From Glandiceps talaboti (Eukaryota; Hemichordata; Enteropneusta; Spengelidae), in contig NC_135556.1 in assembly GCF_964340395.1 (NCBI RefSeq), positions 26,346,562 to 26,410,561 of the forward strand: a DNA stretch of 64,000 nucleotides, given 5' to 3'. A program made the translations under genes and the position numbers. Positions 52,305 to 64,000 of this stretch are shown one piece after another. Under the pieces are notes generated by a model. It did not search any database. It was not told the origin of the DNA and worked only from the letters and a program-made list of their open reading frames with translations. How positions within the stretch are numbered: the first letter of the stretch is position 1; each line of letters starts with the position of its first letter.

Positions 52305-54504
52305 AAAGAGTCACAGCTCTGACAGAGAGAAAGAACTTTCGAACTCACCTATATATATCATTAAGTGTCTCGCAATATTTTGAGTTCGATTTAAGCATGG
52401 AGGAGGCATCGAACAAGTTGGTAAGACCACGCCAGACAAATTCAACTGGTTTGATGTTCGAAATGGATCGTTCGTTGTAAAACTCGTTTTTCAACTAAAG
52501 TATATTGTTTGATGTATGGTGGTCATGATGACACATGTACCTAGAGAGAAAGACCTATTCAAGATGAGCTAATCATCACTGACAAGTCTGTGCTACCTAA
52601 CTGGTAGGCTGGGTGGCTACGTCTGGGATATGGATTAGAGTTAGTCTTCTGTGCACAGTCATGTGTAGGGATGGAAGCCAAACATGAAAGAATTCATAGC
52701 ACAATGCGCTCTAAGACTAAAAAAAGACACGGTGTGGAAGAAATAAACCAGACATCTCGGTCGGAGGCATAAACACAGTTGGGAATGCAGTGTTACTTTT
52801 CGAGAACAAGCTGACAGGGAAACAAAACGAAACAAAGCAAAGAATTTGTCTTCCTTACTGACAGGACACCGCCTTTCAGATGCAAGGTTATCCAACACAC
52901 TACACATAAATCGTAATGACCACCACAGCAAACACAGTGTCTATTTTGGGGTAGCCTACTGCATATATCCAAGTATATGAGAGTGTCATAAATGTGAAGA
53001 AAAGCGGTGAATATTGTTCGTCATACTAAAAGCACGTTCTAATTACCCGCAACAGGGTATAAGAACAAAACCACCAAGTAAATTCTCCAGATAGAATCCC
53101 TTTTTCTTTCCACCGATCGAAAAAACGAACTTTGAAATGAATTATTTCACAATATTAAATGAGGCAGTGTAATTTTTTTGATAACTTGAGGCGTTATTCA
53201 ATATTCGAAGAGTACGTGAAGGATGCTTTGTAAACAGTATCACTTGACGCTAAGTTTATAAATGCACCTAAACAATTAATTTTCAATACTTCACCTAACA
53301 ATAGGGTTTGAAAACAGACACATTAATTGAACATGTACTGAGCGTTTCCATTCAATCGCAACCGTATGCAGACACAACTGTCTGTTTTTTCCATTTCTTC
53401 CCGGGTAATTATGTGTTCAGGCACTGTTTTCAGGTCTCCATTCTGCCCTCCGGCTAACAACCAATGTCCTCGGCCAAGCGTGAAGACGGCACACTACGAA
53501 ATGTTCGCACCAGCATCCTTAACGGTAGTTTCTTTATTCTTATGACTGGTGTGCAACAGTTTATCATCGATTCTGCGATCACTGAAACGCGTCTGAAAAA
53601 TCGTCTAACAACTCTCTTTAAGTTATGAAATCGTGGAGAAGGTACGATAAGGTATAAATTAAAGTAAGTTGTAGCATTTATGAACCGAAAACGGGCAAAA
53701 CGTTGGACTTGAGTTACGTATTAACGTAAATACGATTACAAAGGGATGGAATAGCCGTAAACGTTTGCTCCATCTATCCACTGAAACCCGGTGTTGTGTT
53801 TAGCAGATCATGACAGACACATGTACTGGTACAAAGGTATACAACACAATCAGACGCTTATCATAAATGGTGTGATACGCAGTCGACTAGAACGATTTGA
53901 TGCATCCAACAATGTAAACTTACTCTCAAAACGACAATTCTGTTCTCACGGAACATAGATGTTTCATCAGGAACATTTTGACACAATGCCACAGAGTACT
54001 AACGCTAACGTTTCTGAAAGTAACAGTGCAATAGGACCACCTAAAGATATCAACCACGTGTAATCATCAACATTTTCTATTATATATGATCTCAGACCTG
54101 ATCTGAGCTATGATGCAATCATTTCGACATCCCTTGCCTAAAACTAAAAGAAAGAAACGATTTTTTAAAAATAAAAAGCAAACTGTGCTAATACTTCGTT
54201 GTCATGTCTTCCTCGTTTAAGTGTAGATATGCGCCATGAACAGGAAACTAAAACTCGACATCGATCCTGGCTGTAAATTCGGTGTTAAATATGCCGTCCA
54301 CAAAGTGACAAGTGCAAATTACTGTGAAAAGGCAAATAGGCTTACGGTGACAATGGTATCAATCATTGTACTCCTTAAACACACCGCAAAGAGATCTTAT
54401 GGAATTAATGGTTAACTTTATCCATGCATCCAATATTGCTAAAAAAAATGAAAGTCTATTCTGGGCGATTAAGAACTTAAAGAACTATACAGTATAAATA
54501 AAGA
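52305..54504. other. Non-coding, no recognised feature
   Basis: About 2.2 kb without recognised exon, RNA gene or transposon end. A 90-codon - frame (52659-52931) shows no domain. Confidence 0.45.
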
Positions 54505-54537
54505 TTATTATTATTATTATTATTATCATTATTATCA
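54505..54537 (+). repeat. (ATT)n run after AATAAAG, possible retroelement tail
   Basis: CAGTATAAATAAAGATTATT precedes the trinucleotide run. A poly(A)-signal-like motif followed by a short simple repeat is common at 3' ends of LINE/SINE copies, but no coding remnant is recognised upstream. Confidence 0.5.
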
Positions 54538-55424
54538 TTTCTGTTCAATCTCACTATATTATATTTATTTCCTTATATCTAGTATTTTAGTTTGCATTAT
54601 AGAATGTCCAAAAGTTGCCACTTCCCTTCTCTGATCCTCGCCTCTGTGCGACGACTCCAGGAACCTTTAGACGCGACTTAAACTGTAAAAGTGTTATTCT
54701 CACGAAGTCGCCTCTCTTGACCTCTCTTTGACCTTCTCAGCGGGTCAAGAAAGGTCACAAAGTACTCATATATGTGCTGTCACGACGCGACGCGTCCACC
54801 GAGTCCTGATGGATCGAAACTCTAAAATAGTTATAACTCGTGAAACTGGACGGCGTTCGTTCAATTCTTATTTGCATACATTTATGTCCTTCGACAATGC
54901 AAGACTCTTTGTCGCGATGAAATCGGCGTTTTAATATTCCTTTAAATCATTACTCGCCAAGTTATAGTTGTGACGGTACACTTCCTTTTCTAAACAATTC
55001 CACGGAGTGTACTGTAGCATGCAATCTCAAAATATCTTGATGTTAACACATTAAGAGTCCCTGCCAGGTGGAATGGCAAAGTCTTATGGGCATATGACGG
55101 TAATAAACGCCAGTGAATAACTTTGACGATACATTGACAATATATCACAAGTTTTATTAACTATCTGTTTTTGTGTGAATTCATTACTTCCACTTGCCGT
55201 AGAAATGATATTGTCAGTCACAGTCTCCTCAGAGTGTCATCCTGCTTTTGCGGTAGAAGGAAAACTGAGCATGCGCATGTCATCGCAGTGTCGACATTTC
55301 TTTGCGAATGCCAATCACGTGACTGCACTTTAATCGGCTGTAAAGTAGTTCTTGACACACAAATGGCGACTGAGAGAACACGATCAAGTCTAAAATTGGT
55401 TATTGGGATCACAAACTGAAATCA
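54538..55424. other. Non-coding, locally CpG-richer (54.64-54.93 kb)
   Basis: Apart from the half-site cluster, no exon was recognised. Frames at 54728-54934 (+) and 55171-55419 (+) lack domains. Confidence 0.45.
54718..54757. promoter_or_regulatory. Cluster of four nuclear-receptor half-sites (DR5 plus DR4)
   Basis: On the - strand two perfect AGGTCA half-sites (54729-54734 and 54718-54723) are separated by 5 bp, the DR5 arrangement bound by RAR/RXR-type receptors. Seven bases to the right, on the + strand, GGGTCA (54742-54747) and AGGTCA (54752-54757) are separated by 4 bp, a DR4 arrangement. The two pairs face away from each other. The surrounding 54.64-54.93 kb is locally CpG-richer. The sites are seen directly; function is inferred from motif knowledge only. 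Confidence 0.5.
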
Positions 55425-55460
55425 GATGCTAATTATATGCTAATTATATGCTAATTTTAG
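55422..55460 (+). repeat. 11 bp tandem repeat, 3 units
   Basis: ATGCTAATTAT occurs twice exactly and once as ATGCTAATTTT. Each unit contains TAATTA, a homeodomain-type core, so three such cores are spaced 11 bp (about one helical turn) apart. Confidence 0.85.
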
Positions 55461-55755
55461 GCTCAAAGAATGACGATGTTGAATCGATAACTATAGTATA
55501 TCTGTAATCAACATGATCACATATAGGCCGGTCTGTTGATAGGAAACCCGATCGTGACAAGTCAAAATTGCTATCCAGAGGGTAATTCGACATCTAATAT
55601 CCAACTAGTTTGCATCATAATTGATTAACAATCTGCATACGTATTAGCTAATTATATTTAGTTGATGGGTGATGAGAGATTGCTGTCGAAACAGCACGTC
55701 GGATTTGGCTGTGGGTGATCCATTTATTTCATTCAAAAATACTTTAAACGTACAT

Positions 55756-55922
55756 ATGTGTGTGGTTGTGTGTGTGTGTGTGTGTGTGTGGTTGTGGTTG
55801 TGTGTGTGGTTGTGTGTGTGTGTGGTAGTGTGTGTGGTTGTGTGTGTGTGTGTGTGTGGTTGTGTGTGTGGTTGTGTGTGTGTGTGGTTGTGTGTGTGGT
55901 TGTGTGTGTGTGTGTGTGTGTT
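55756..55922 (+). repeat. Compound (TG)n/(TGGT)n microsatellite
   Basis: TG runs punctuated by GGTTG units at semi-regular spacing. Long Val/Cys and His/Thr frames on the two strands are artefacts. Confidence 0.97.
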
Positions 55923-56568
55923 CATGTATGTCTGCCTATCTGTGTATGGTGTTATCTCTTCGTTTCAGATTGATACAATTTACAGGTAGACGTTGTCACA
56001 CAAAAAAATCTTGAATACAATTTAGTATTAGTATATCCAGTCGATCAAAACAGCCTTTCCTAAAGCGTTATCTTGTGTGGCTATTAACTTGCAAGTGGTA
56101 ATATATAATGGTCGACATTTTGTAAAATTAACACCGTCATTCAGTCAAAGGTGTAACGGTGAATATCGTGATTAACGTGCCATCATAATTACAACAGGTC
56201 ACGTGTCCATAAACGTGTCAACTCTCACCTGGCTACCTCAAAGTCTTATTTTACCTTGTCATTCAAGTTCAAAGACTATATCAGAATAAGTCAAAGTGAC
56301 GGGTGTAATCGTGGAGCTTAATACCTTGATCATTGAGTATGCTCTGTTATTTACAATAGCGTTGTGGTTAATTGTCTGTAAACGACATCATTACAAAATT
56401 GACTACTTCTTTACAAATGATGGCATAAATTCAACGGTAATCTTGTAAAAGCAAAATATAGGGTTAGCGCTTTCGATGACATCTTAGGGTACTGAAACAA
56501 TAATTAGCAATCGATATATTATGGATAAGTTTATACAGTTCCGTTTCTTGTATCAGATAAACGGAACC
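55923..56568. other. Non-coding, no recognised feature
   Basis: AT-rich sequence between two microsatellites. Nothing recognised. Confidence 0.5.
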
Positions 56569-56925
56569 ATACATACATCCATCCATCCATCCATCCATCC
56601 ATCCATCCATCCATCCATCCATCCATCCATCCATCCATCCATCCATCCATCCATCCATCCATCCATCCATCCATACATACATACATACATACATACATAC
56701 ATACATACATACATACATACATACATACATACATCCATCCATCCATCCATCCATCCATCCATCCATCCATCCATCCATCCATCCATCCATCCATCCATCC
56801 ATCCATCCATCCATCCATCCATCCATCCATCCATACATACATACATACATACATACATACATACATACATACATACATACATACATACATACATACATAC
56901 ATACATACATACATACATACATACA
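56569..56925 (+). repeat. Alternating (CATC)n and (CATA)n microsatellite, about 355 bp
   Basis: Blocks in order: CATC (to about 56672), CATA (to about 56731), CATC (to about 56834), CATA (to about 56922). The block pattern occurs twice, so a CATC+CATA block of about 160 bp was itself duplicated. The long frames on both strands are repeat artefacts. Confidence 0.98.
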
Positions 56926-59039
56926 CGACAAACAAGGTCTAATACGCTATTCTAGATATTTACAGTAACAGTCTCCTGTTGTCGATAAACTGAAAGAATG
57001 ACATTTTTGTCTAATTCCAGAGAGTGGTTATAAATGTGCTACACTACTCAATGCGTTAATTACTCTTTGGCATGTAATGCATGGAAAGGCCTAGACAGGC
57101 AATTAACAATGGTATTATCAACCTGAAAACATCAACCAACATAGAATTCATCGGCGACCGGTTACCATGTAATTACTGTATCTCATCTCTAATGTGTGTT
57201 TTATGACTCCATGATAAATTAATCTCTAATTAGGTAAGACAGTTTTCTATTAAAAGTGTACCAGTCTGAAAGGTGAAATGATAACGGCGGGGATGTTTGA
57301 AGTCATGGAATACTCCTGTTATAGATATGCCACTATCTGTTTCACCTTTGTCTAAGACAAGTGGACCATGACTTCGGCTATCAAACTGACTCTCACCTAA
57401 TGTTTTATTCAGGTAATTTTACACAACCGAGAAAAGTGAAACTTGAAGTGCCAGTTTTGCGAGGCTACTGCTGTATGGATTGACCGAAGAAGACAGTAAG
57501 ACACCAAGGGACGCATTCAATTGCTCTACACCACAAAGAAAATTGCTGGAAGACATACCAAACACGTTATCTTTACATAACCATACAATACCGATATAAC
57601 CAAATTGTTTACCCGTTCTCCTTTATCGTTTCTTCTATTCTATTTAGCTTACAGAGAATTCCCCGATGAAATATTATCTCTCACAACGTTACCTCTATTT
57701 TGAATCATTAAACCGATACAATTTAGTGGAATACCAAAGAGAAGTATGTTTAAACAACTTACACAGTAATAAAACCCTGCTTGGTTATGGTCCCGGATGA
57801 CAAAAAACCTGACCGTTCATCTCGTTGTTTTCTGGCCAAGGGGGCACATGGGACTGGGACACTCAATTAGTAGATGGCGAATGACATTTAAACTGTCAAT
57901 CTTTGACACAAAACATAAATAAAGCACTCTGATATATCTATCGTTTTCACTTATTATTTCAGACAAATGTCTCAGAAATAGACCTTGACAAGGCACTGAT
58001 GAAAACAGACCGTATTTATACCCTGTTTCAAAATACATAATTACCTAGAAATGTAACCTTCACGAAGTCTAGCAGCGGAGTGCTTACGTTATGTTTTCTT
58101 CACCACATATGATGGTGCGAAATAAAACACAGATATCAGAAATGTGATCCATCTGTGTGTCTCTGAACTGAATACAAACACAAGGGAAAAGGAGAAATTG
58201 AATTAGATAATGCGACTGGTATATAATCAATAAATGCATTCATAAGCTTTCTATCTATTTTGGCAATTACTCGCTCCAAATTATACTTTATTTTCTTTGT
58301 TTAATTTGCTACATTATTATTGATACGGCTTGCCGTCTGACGATTAAGTCAAGCGAGGTAGAGAAAAATCGTGATCATCCGCATGGGATACAGGCACACA
58401 AACTTGCAGCTACACGTACACCTACACAGCAACTACCCTTCACACAAGCGACATGACCGTGTGTTGTGTTCTAACTCACAAGCTGGGTTTAGCTAACAGA
58501 ATTTCAAACTCGTTGCATTGTACAAAAAAGATACATTGTGCAAAAAAGAAAGAATCGTAACGATACAAGGATGACATGTCACGCTTTCACGCTTTCTGAC
58601 CAACTCAGAAACTGTATCCTGAACTATTGTCCTGTTTTCGGACCCCTTAGGTTAGTCGAGATAAGTATGATTGCAAAGAATATGGCGAGGATAGGTATAC
58701 TACAGGTTGGTTGTAGATCGAAATAGGATCGAAATATTCAACGGTCAAATCAGTATAGATATCTAAGTAGACCAAGATTTCGGAAATATTCACATGGCAA
58801 CAATGATTTAGAAAATTGTCAATGACCAGTCGTTATTAAAACGTACATTAGCGAGACTTTGTGAAAATGTTCACCGTAATTTGGCGCACAATTTGGCAAT
58901 TGGCTTTCTTCGAGCGACTATTTCAAACACATTGCCACCCCTGTGCTCTGAATATGTACACCTCGTCAATTTTCAAGCATGTACGATCGTCGTAGTTATG
59001 GAAATACTAGAAAGCGTTGGGCCTGAATAAAACAATACC
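56926..59039. other. Non-coding; candidate SOX/homeodomain cluster near 57.1-57.4 kb
   Basis: No exon recognised. Between 57100 and 57360 several developmental-factor cores are close together: GCAATTAACAATGG, CATGTAATTAC, GATAAATTAATC, TCTAATTAGG and a TTTCACCTTTG/AAAGGTGAAAT inverted pair. Enhancer function is speculative. Confidence 0.35.
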
Positions 59040-59125
59040 CCTATTTAATCCTTATGACTCTACTGACAAAATGACAGAAATGCCAAAACCTGGGATTGAA
59101 CTTTGGGCCTTTAAAAATACATAAA
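59040..59125 (-). repeat. SINE-like head unit, partial (reverse)
   Basis: CCTTATGACTCTACTGACAA and AAAACCTGGGATTGAA, followed by GGGCCTTTAAAAATAC, match the reverse complement of the 59 bp head unit (compare 15100-15155). Only the head is clear. Confidence 0.6.
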
Positions 59126-62100
59126 AACTGTATGTACGCTTTATGTGTCTAGTCAATGTATTTGATCAGACACATCACACTAGCCTGGAAGGGGAATTCT
59201 CTCAGGCAATGCTTTCTCTCGATATGACAGCAGCGCATGCAACATGTTTCTGTGCCCTTAGGTGTTAAAAGTTGAAGTTGAATGACTATTGTTAGGGGCT
59301 ACGATCAAAATAAAAACACTTTCATATCTGTCTCTCGACTTTTCAAAAAGCATCAAATGACAGCGAGTGTCATATGGTATACAAAGAGATTGTCATAATG
59401 CGAAGTTTGGAGTCCATTTGTTTTATCACTTCGGGCGGGTCTCTGCTGTGAAAACATTGGTGAGTTTGAAACACATCACACATTACATATGTAATTCAGT
59501 TTAAAATTGTATCCAGAATTGACATTCAAGTAACAAGGCATGTCAATGCATCAAAGGGTCACATGAATTTTGATCATATCATGTGAATTGAAAAAATGCT
59601 AAAGTAGGTCAGGACGTAGGGGAAGTTTTGCTCACATTTGATTGAATCGAGAGATCGAAAGACAGACAGACAGACAGACAGACACACACACACACACGCA
59701 CAAGGGGGACAGACAGACATAGATTGACAGACAAATACGAAAGACAGACAGGGGATGGAGCACGAGAAGCAATCACCTATGAACAAAATATATCATGTTT
59801 TGTCGAATTTTTTTTGTTAACGTCCTAATTATGCTATCATTGGTCAGTGATACGCGAGCGTTTACAAATCGTCTACCTTGGCAAGAGCAGCAGTTGCTTT
59901 AACTTTTGTTAACAAGGCCACACGTTATCCAACAGTTACATGCGTACAAGTTGCTGGCCACTTGCTGAATTGACACCATCGATTGAGCAAGACAAAGGAG
60001 ATGGTCGTTTGTAGTGTCTCGGTTAACAAATGTGTGAAATGGTGAAATGTCAGCCTTTTGGTCCGATACGTATTCAATATTGTTGAGCGACTTACGAGCT
60101 AATACATAATTTTATTGTCTTCTGGACAAGGAGGCGACCATCTGATAATGTGATTACATTGCAAAACCCGTCGACTGAAAGCAGCTTGTTTTCCCATCCA
60201 TCGAGTTGAAAAAACAAAAAAATCTTTCCCTAAAAACACTACACAAAAGCAATCAATCTTATAGGTTTTGGTGACAAGTTTTGTTATGGGGTACAAGGAG
60301 GCAACGGATATTCACATGCATAACGCTGCAGGCCATAACTACGTTCGGTGAATGGAGACTTAGCAAAAACACAGCTTGTCAATCCAACACGTACAATAAT
60401 ATTGTCTATCAGAAAATGAAAATAGAAACCGTTCCATCGTACGATAAACTGTATAAACCTGAAAGTTAATACTTTGCAAATCCTGTAGAAATTTCATAAG
60501 CGTGTTGTTTCATATACTAATTCTAATTCTATGTGGATGTGACTCGTATTACACAGCTTCGCAGAATGTGCCGCGTGCATGGACCCTTTTGTCCTTACCT
60601 AGGCAGTGCTTGGGGCAACGGCAGTGGCAACCTTATACCTTGCCTTGGAAGAGCAGTCGCGCAGAACGCTACAAGACACCGTATGGCAGGGCATATCATA
60701 CATCACTAGTTTGTTAACTATCAAACCCATCCCTGTAGTACGTACAGTAATATGATGGACTCGTCTTTCGCAGATACTTTGGGAGTGCTCTGTATCCTAT
60801 TGTACTGATTAGTTTATGAAGCCAACACAAACTCACCTAAAGGCACACTAAATATCAGGCATCGTAAGAACAAAAAGACAAAAACAAATGAATACAGCAA
60901 GTTTGATGATGCGTTACGTCGCGTTTCTTTCCCACACTGGTACTAAAAATATTGATGTAAACTTTTCAGCAACATCGAACAACAACCGCCTGTATGTAAA
61001 TGGTAACTAAAGTGTTGGGTTGAAATATATATATATACAATTCAATTGGCACAGGCTGAGTTTATATGTTTAATACTGATTGACAACAAGTGAAACTACT
61101 TTTTAAAAAAACTTCAATTAAACTATTCTAGTATAATGTTAAAGTCTTATGTAAACCTTCTATGACATTACAATTTGTGTTCTGGTATTGTTAGGCATAG
61201 TATGGAGTTCCTGTACATTTTTTTGATACGTATAATAAATGACGTCATCGGATCGTTTATACGTCATATCCTAATACCAGGTTTGTGTTCACTCAATTGC
61301 AAGTGATGGTTAAGTATACACCAGTAAGTAGAATACTGCGAGTACATTTTAATATGCAGAAGAAAAGATAACAATTATAGTATATCCCCAAAACGTACAG
61401 ACTTATCTTGTGTCCCTTTAAACTTGATACCAGATATTTCGCATGTTGAAGAAGATTCACAAATTGCCCCTAGCGATACTAGTAATTTATTGGAATGTTT
61501 CATCTTTCTTTATATAGTTTAATAACGATGTCTACTACAAGTGACAGACTTTGAACTTGAACTAGAGAGGTTGTGGAAAGTAGAACGCCGGGGTGCGTAA
61601 TTTCGGAAAGGAAGGCTCAATGTTAAAGTGTGTAACACCTGCGTGTGAGCGATGGCACAGTATATATTCCATTGCAAATTTAAGAATGATAGCCTACGAC
61701 CACTCCGCCACGCCTCACCACATCTCAATGCGACGGCCTTAGGGAGTCTTTTTTGTTCTTCCACTTTGCAATCGCCAGCGAAGTACGATTCCCGTATTAA
61801 AAATGATGATCTATCTTACTTGGTATAACGCCCCCGTGTCTTTGTGTGGCATGACTCGATGAAGACACGGCCACTTGATCCCGACAGAACCACACCTGAA
61901 AGTGGTCTGAGTCTGAACGGACCAAAAACAACACACTTAACAATTGCACTGGAAGTAGTTTGTTTTCCAACAAAGTACCAGAGTACGTGTTAATATTAGT
62001 TTTTGCTGCGGATACACTTGTTAAACAGGTGCATTCGTCTATGCAAGAGTTTAACAACGATGATGATGTTGTTAACTGAATTTCCCAACACCCCAACTCA

Positions 62101-63180
62101 CTTATTAATATTCATTTTAAAAAGACGACATTTTGTTTGAGGATATTAATATTGTTTGGCATGCAAACGTTTTGGAGATTACAAGGATCGACTTTTGGCA
62201 GGTGGATTTCTGACCCCTACAAACGCACGACCACGGTCGTAAAACGTAGCGGACGATCAGAAGCGAGTTGGCGACCGCGAGGGAGCCGTTTGCCGATTCT
62301 CTTTTAAACTGCTCACCTCATAAATTGCCCGAACCAAAACTAACTAAACCTCGTAAACTTGGACAGCTACACAATGTAGTCTATTCATGGTATTCACTAG
62401 TTGTAATAATTCTTGTGTTTTTCTCACAACTCTACTGTCAGATTTTCACTCTACACTCATTTTACATTCTGTATCCGTTAGTCGACATCCACACCAAAGT
62501 GACAGACGATGCATTCTTTTGTTTGGGTGCATGTCACGCACTTTCTCGTAATTTGAAACTTTTCACGTTTATCCCCGACTCATTGAGCACGGAGATCGCC
62601 CAACGAAAAAAAAATCTTACGGGTATGCCCGCAGGGTTTGAGAAATGGGCGACACAAAAGTGTGAAGTTGATACAAGCGTGTTCCTGGACATAAATAAAG
62701 CTTTTTTTTTTGCACTGTTGCAACACACCACTCTTCTGTTTTCTGTACAGTGAGTTCTTTAGAAATCACATAAACGGTGTAAAGTTAGCTATACAAAAGT
62801 TTCATTTGTTCCATTCCATAGGATAAATCTATCTCGCATCATCTAATTCATTTCGGTTTATGGTGTTACACGACTTAAAACCGATTCAGAAAAGATTACT
62901 TTTGTCCACGGGTCGCTAGTAACCATGTGTAACATGATACCTGGAGAATCGTACCTAGCCCCCCTACCACGGCATTTTCCTATTTTGTATGTCCATGCAC
63001 GTTTTACGCCGCATTCCTAATTGTCCATGGCGGCAAACCAATCCATACAGTCGACGAAAATAACCGGGTTGTATATAAGCTTTCTCTCGACGACGAAAAA
63101 AAAAGTGTATAGATAACTCTTAGTACATGGTCAACGGTTTGTTCTCCCCTGATTCTTACTCAGTATTTGTCTAAATATAA
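59126..63180. other. Non-coding; short (CAGA)n/(CA)n at 59664-59699
   Basis: About 4 kb with no recognised exon. A short CAGA then CA tract lies at 59664-59699 and an AT run at about 61026-61039. The 161-codon open stretch at 62268-62753 (+) begins at TTG, has its first ATG only late in the frame and no known domain, so it is not called as a gene. CpG is moderately frequent at 60.5-60.7 and 62.2-62.35 kb. Confidence 0.4.
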
Positions 63181-63181
63181 A

Positions 63182-63435
63182 TGAATAAATGAATGAATGA
63201 ATCAATCAATCAACGAATGGATGGATGGATGGATGGATGGATGGATGGATGAATGAGTGAGTGAGTGAGTGAGTGAGTGAGTGAGTGAGTGAGTGAGTGA
63301 GTGAGTGAATGAGTGAGTGAGTGAATGAATAAATAAATGGATGGATGGGTGGATGAACGAACGAACGAACAAATGAATGAATGAATGAATGAATGAATGA
63401 ATGAATGAATGAATGAATGAATGAATGAATGAATA
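63182..63435 (+). repeat. Compound (GAAT)n/(GGAT)n/(GAGT)n microsatellite
   Basis: Successive tetranucleotide blocks: GAAT, GGAT (about 63217-63251), GAGT (about 63253-63333), mixed, then GAAT (about 63374-63433). Frames through it are artefacts. Confidence 0.97.
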
Positions 63436-63589
63436 AAAGGTAAGATTCTACATGAGTAATAACAGGCAGCCAGAGGAGCGAATGGAGTCGTTGTTTATAA
63501 ATTCCCCAAGTCCACAAAGCCCCCACTTTCGGTGAAAACAACACAGGTTTACAAAAAAGGTATGTTTTCATATGAAATGTGCGTTGTGT

Positions 63590-63945
63590 TCGCCTGATAT
63601 GCGTCCTACATATTCACCTGAAATACTGTCTGTAATAGAATCAGGTTTGCACCCACATCAAGTGTGGTCGACATACGACTAACATATGTACCTTAAATAC
63701 GGTCTGCATTCTCCTGAAATGCGGTCTACATATTCATTGGAAATAAGGCCTGTATTCACCTCAAATGCGGCCTACACGTTTACCTAAAACGTGCTCTGTA
63801 TTCGCCTGAAATACGGTCTACACAATTCACCTGTAATCTGTTCTGCACTAAGATCTGTATTTGCTGAAATGAGGTCTACATATTCATCTTAACAATTGCT
63901 CTATATTCATATCACTGAAATATCGTCTGTATTCACCTTGACTCA
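63590..63945. repeat. Degenerate ~23-25 bp tandem array
   Basis: TATTCACCTGAAATRCGGTC followed by TACA or TGTA recurs more than ten times with variable spacing, for example near 63610, 63705, 63722, 63750, 63780, 63805 and 63925. No frame is maintained. It nearly reaches the right edge of the window. Confidence 0.75.
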
Positions 63946-64000
63946 TATCCAGTTCTGTCGATTAACCTTTAGAACTCTGAAATACCAAGTATTTGGACCA

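Noticed and set aside
62268-62753. 161-codon + frame near the right end
   Set aside because: It begins at TTG, its first ATG is late in the frame, it has no domain similarity, and its composition matches surrounding non-coding DNA.

Overview
This is AT-rich DNA from an animal nuclear genome. It has very little coding sequence, many microsatellites and local tandem arrays, copies of non-autonomous transposons, and one conserved developmental gene. Nothing looks bacterial or viral. I recognise no tRNA, rRNA or CRISPR. The phylum cannot be fixed from the sequence. The one gene is close to the vertebrate form, and the repeat style (CA/GA/ATCC/ATAC tracts, hairpin-ended non-autonomous elements) fits a marine invertebrate such as a mollusc, brachiopod, hemichordate or lancelet.

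The only gene I can support with confidence is an intronless Mab-21-like gene (MAB21L1/MAB21L2 family) at 30830-31912 on the + strand. It encodes 360 residues and can be matched along its whole length to the 359-residue vertebrate proteins. In vertebrates MAB21L1 lies inside an intron of NBEA and MAB21L2 inside an intron of the paralogue LRBA, each on the opposite strand to its host. The lack of other recognisable exons over 64 kb fits the idea that this window is one large intron of an NBEA/LRBA-type gene running on the - strand. That is an inference; no host exon was seen.

Layout. 1-9.3 kb: degenerate tandem arrays, copy 1 of a ~1.3 kb non-autonomous element, and an 81-unit array of 35 bp repeats. 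9.3-21.6 kb: non-coding DNA with GA, CT and TATG tracts and several degenerate 30-150 bp tandem arrays. 21.6-24.8 kb: two amplified arrays of a 59 bp SINE-like unit, then a long palindrome interrupted by copy 2 of the element. 24.8-28.5 kb: featureless. 28.6-30.8 kb: CpG-richer DNA with promoter-like signals on both strands, leading into the Mab-21-like gene. 32-46 kb: long non-coding DNA with a small MITE and a LINE 3' relic. 46.6-48.7 kb: a 30 bp minisatellite bracketed by a diverged direct duplication. 48.7-64 kb: non-coding DNA with long microsatellites, a tight cluster of nuclear-receptor half-sites at 54.7 kb, and a degenerate array at the right edge.

The long non-coding flanks are plausibly the regulatory territory of the Mab-21-like gene. 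Candidate sites are listed, but none can be shown to be conserved from one sequence.
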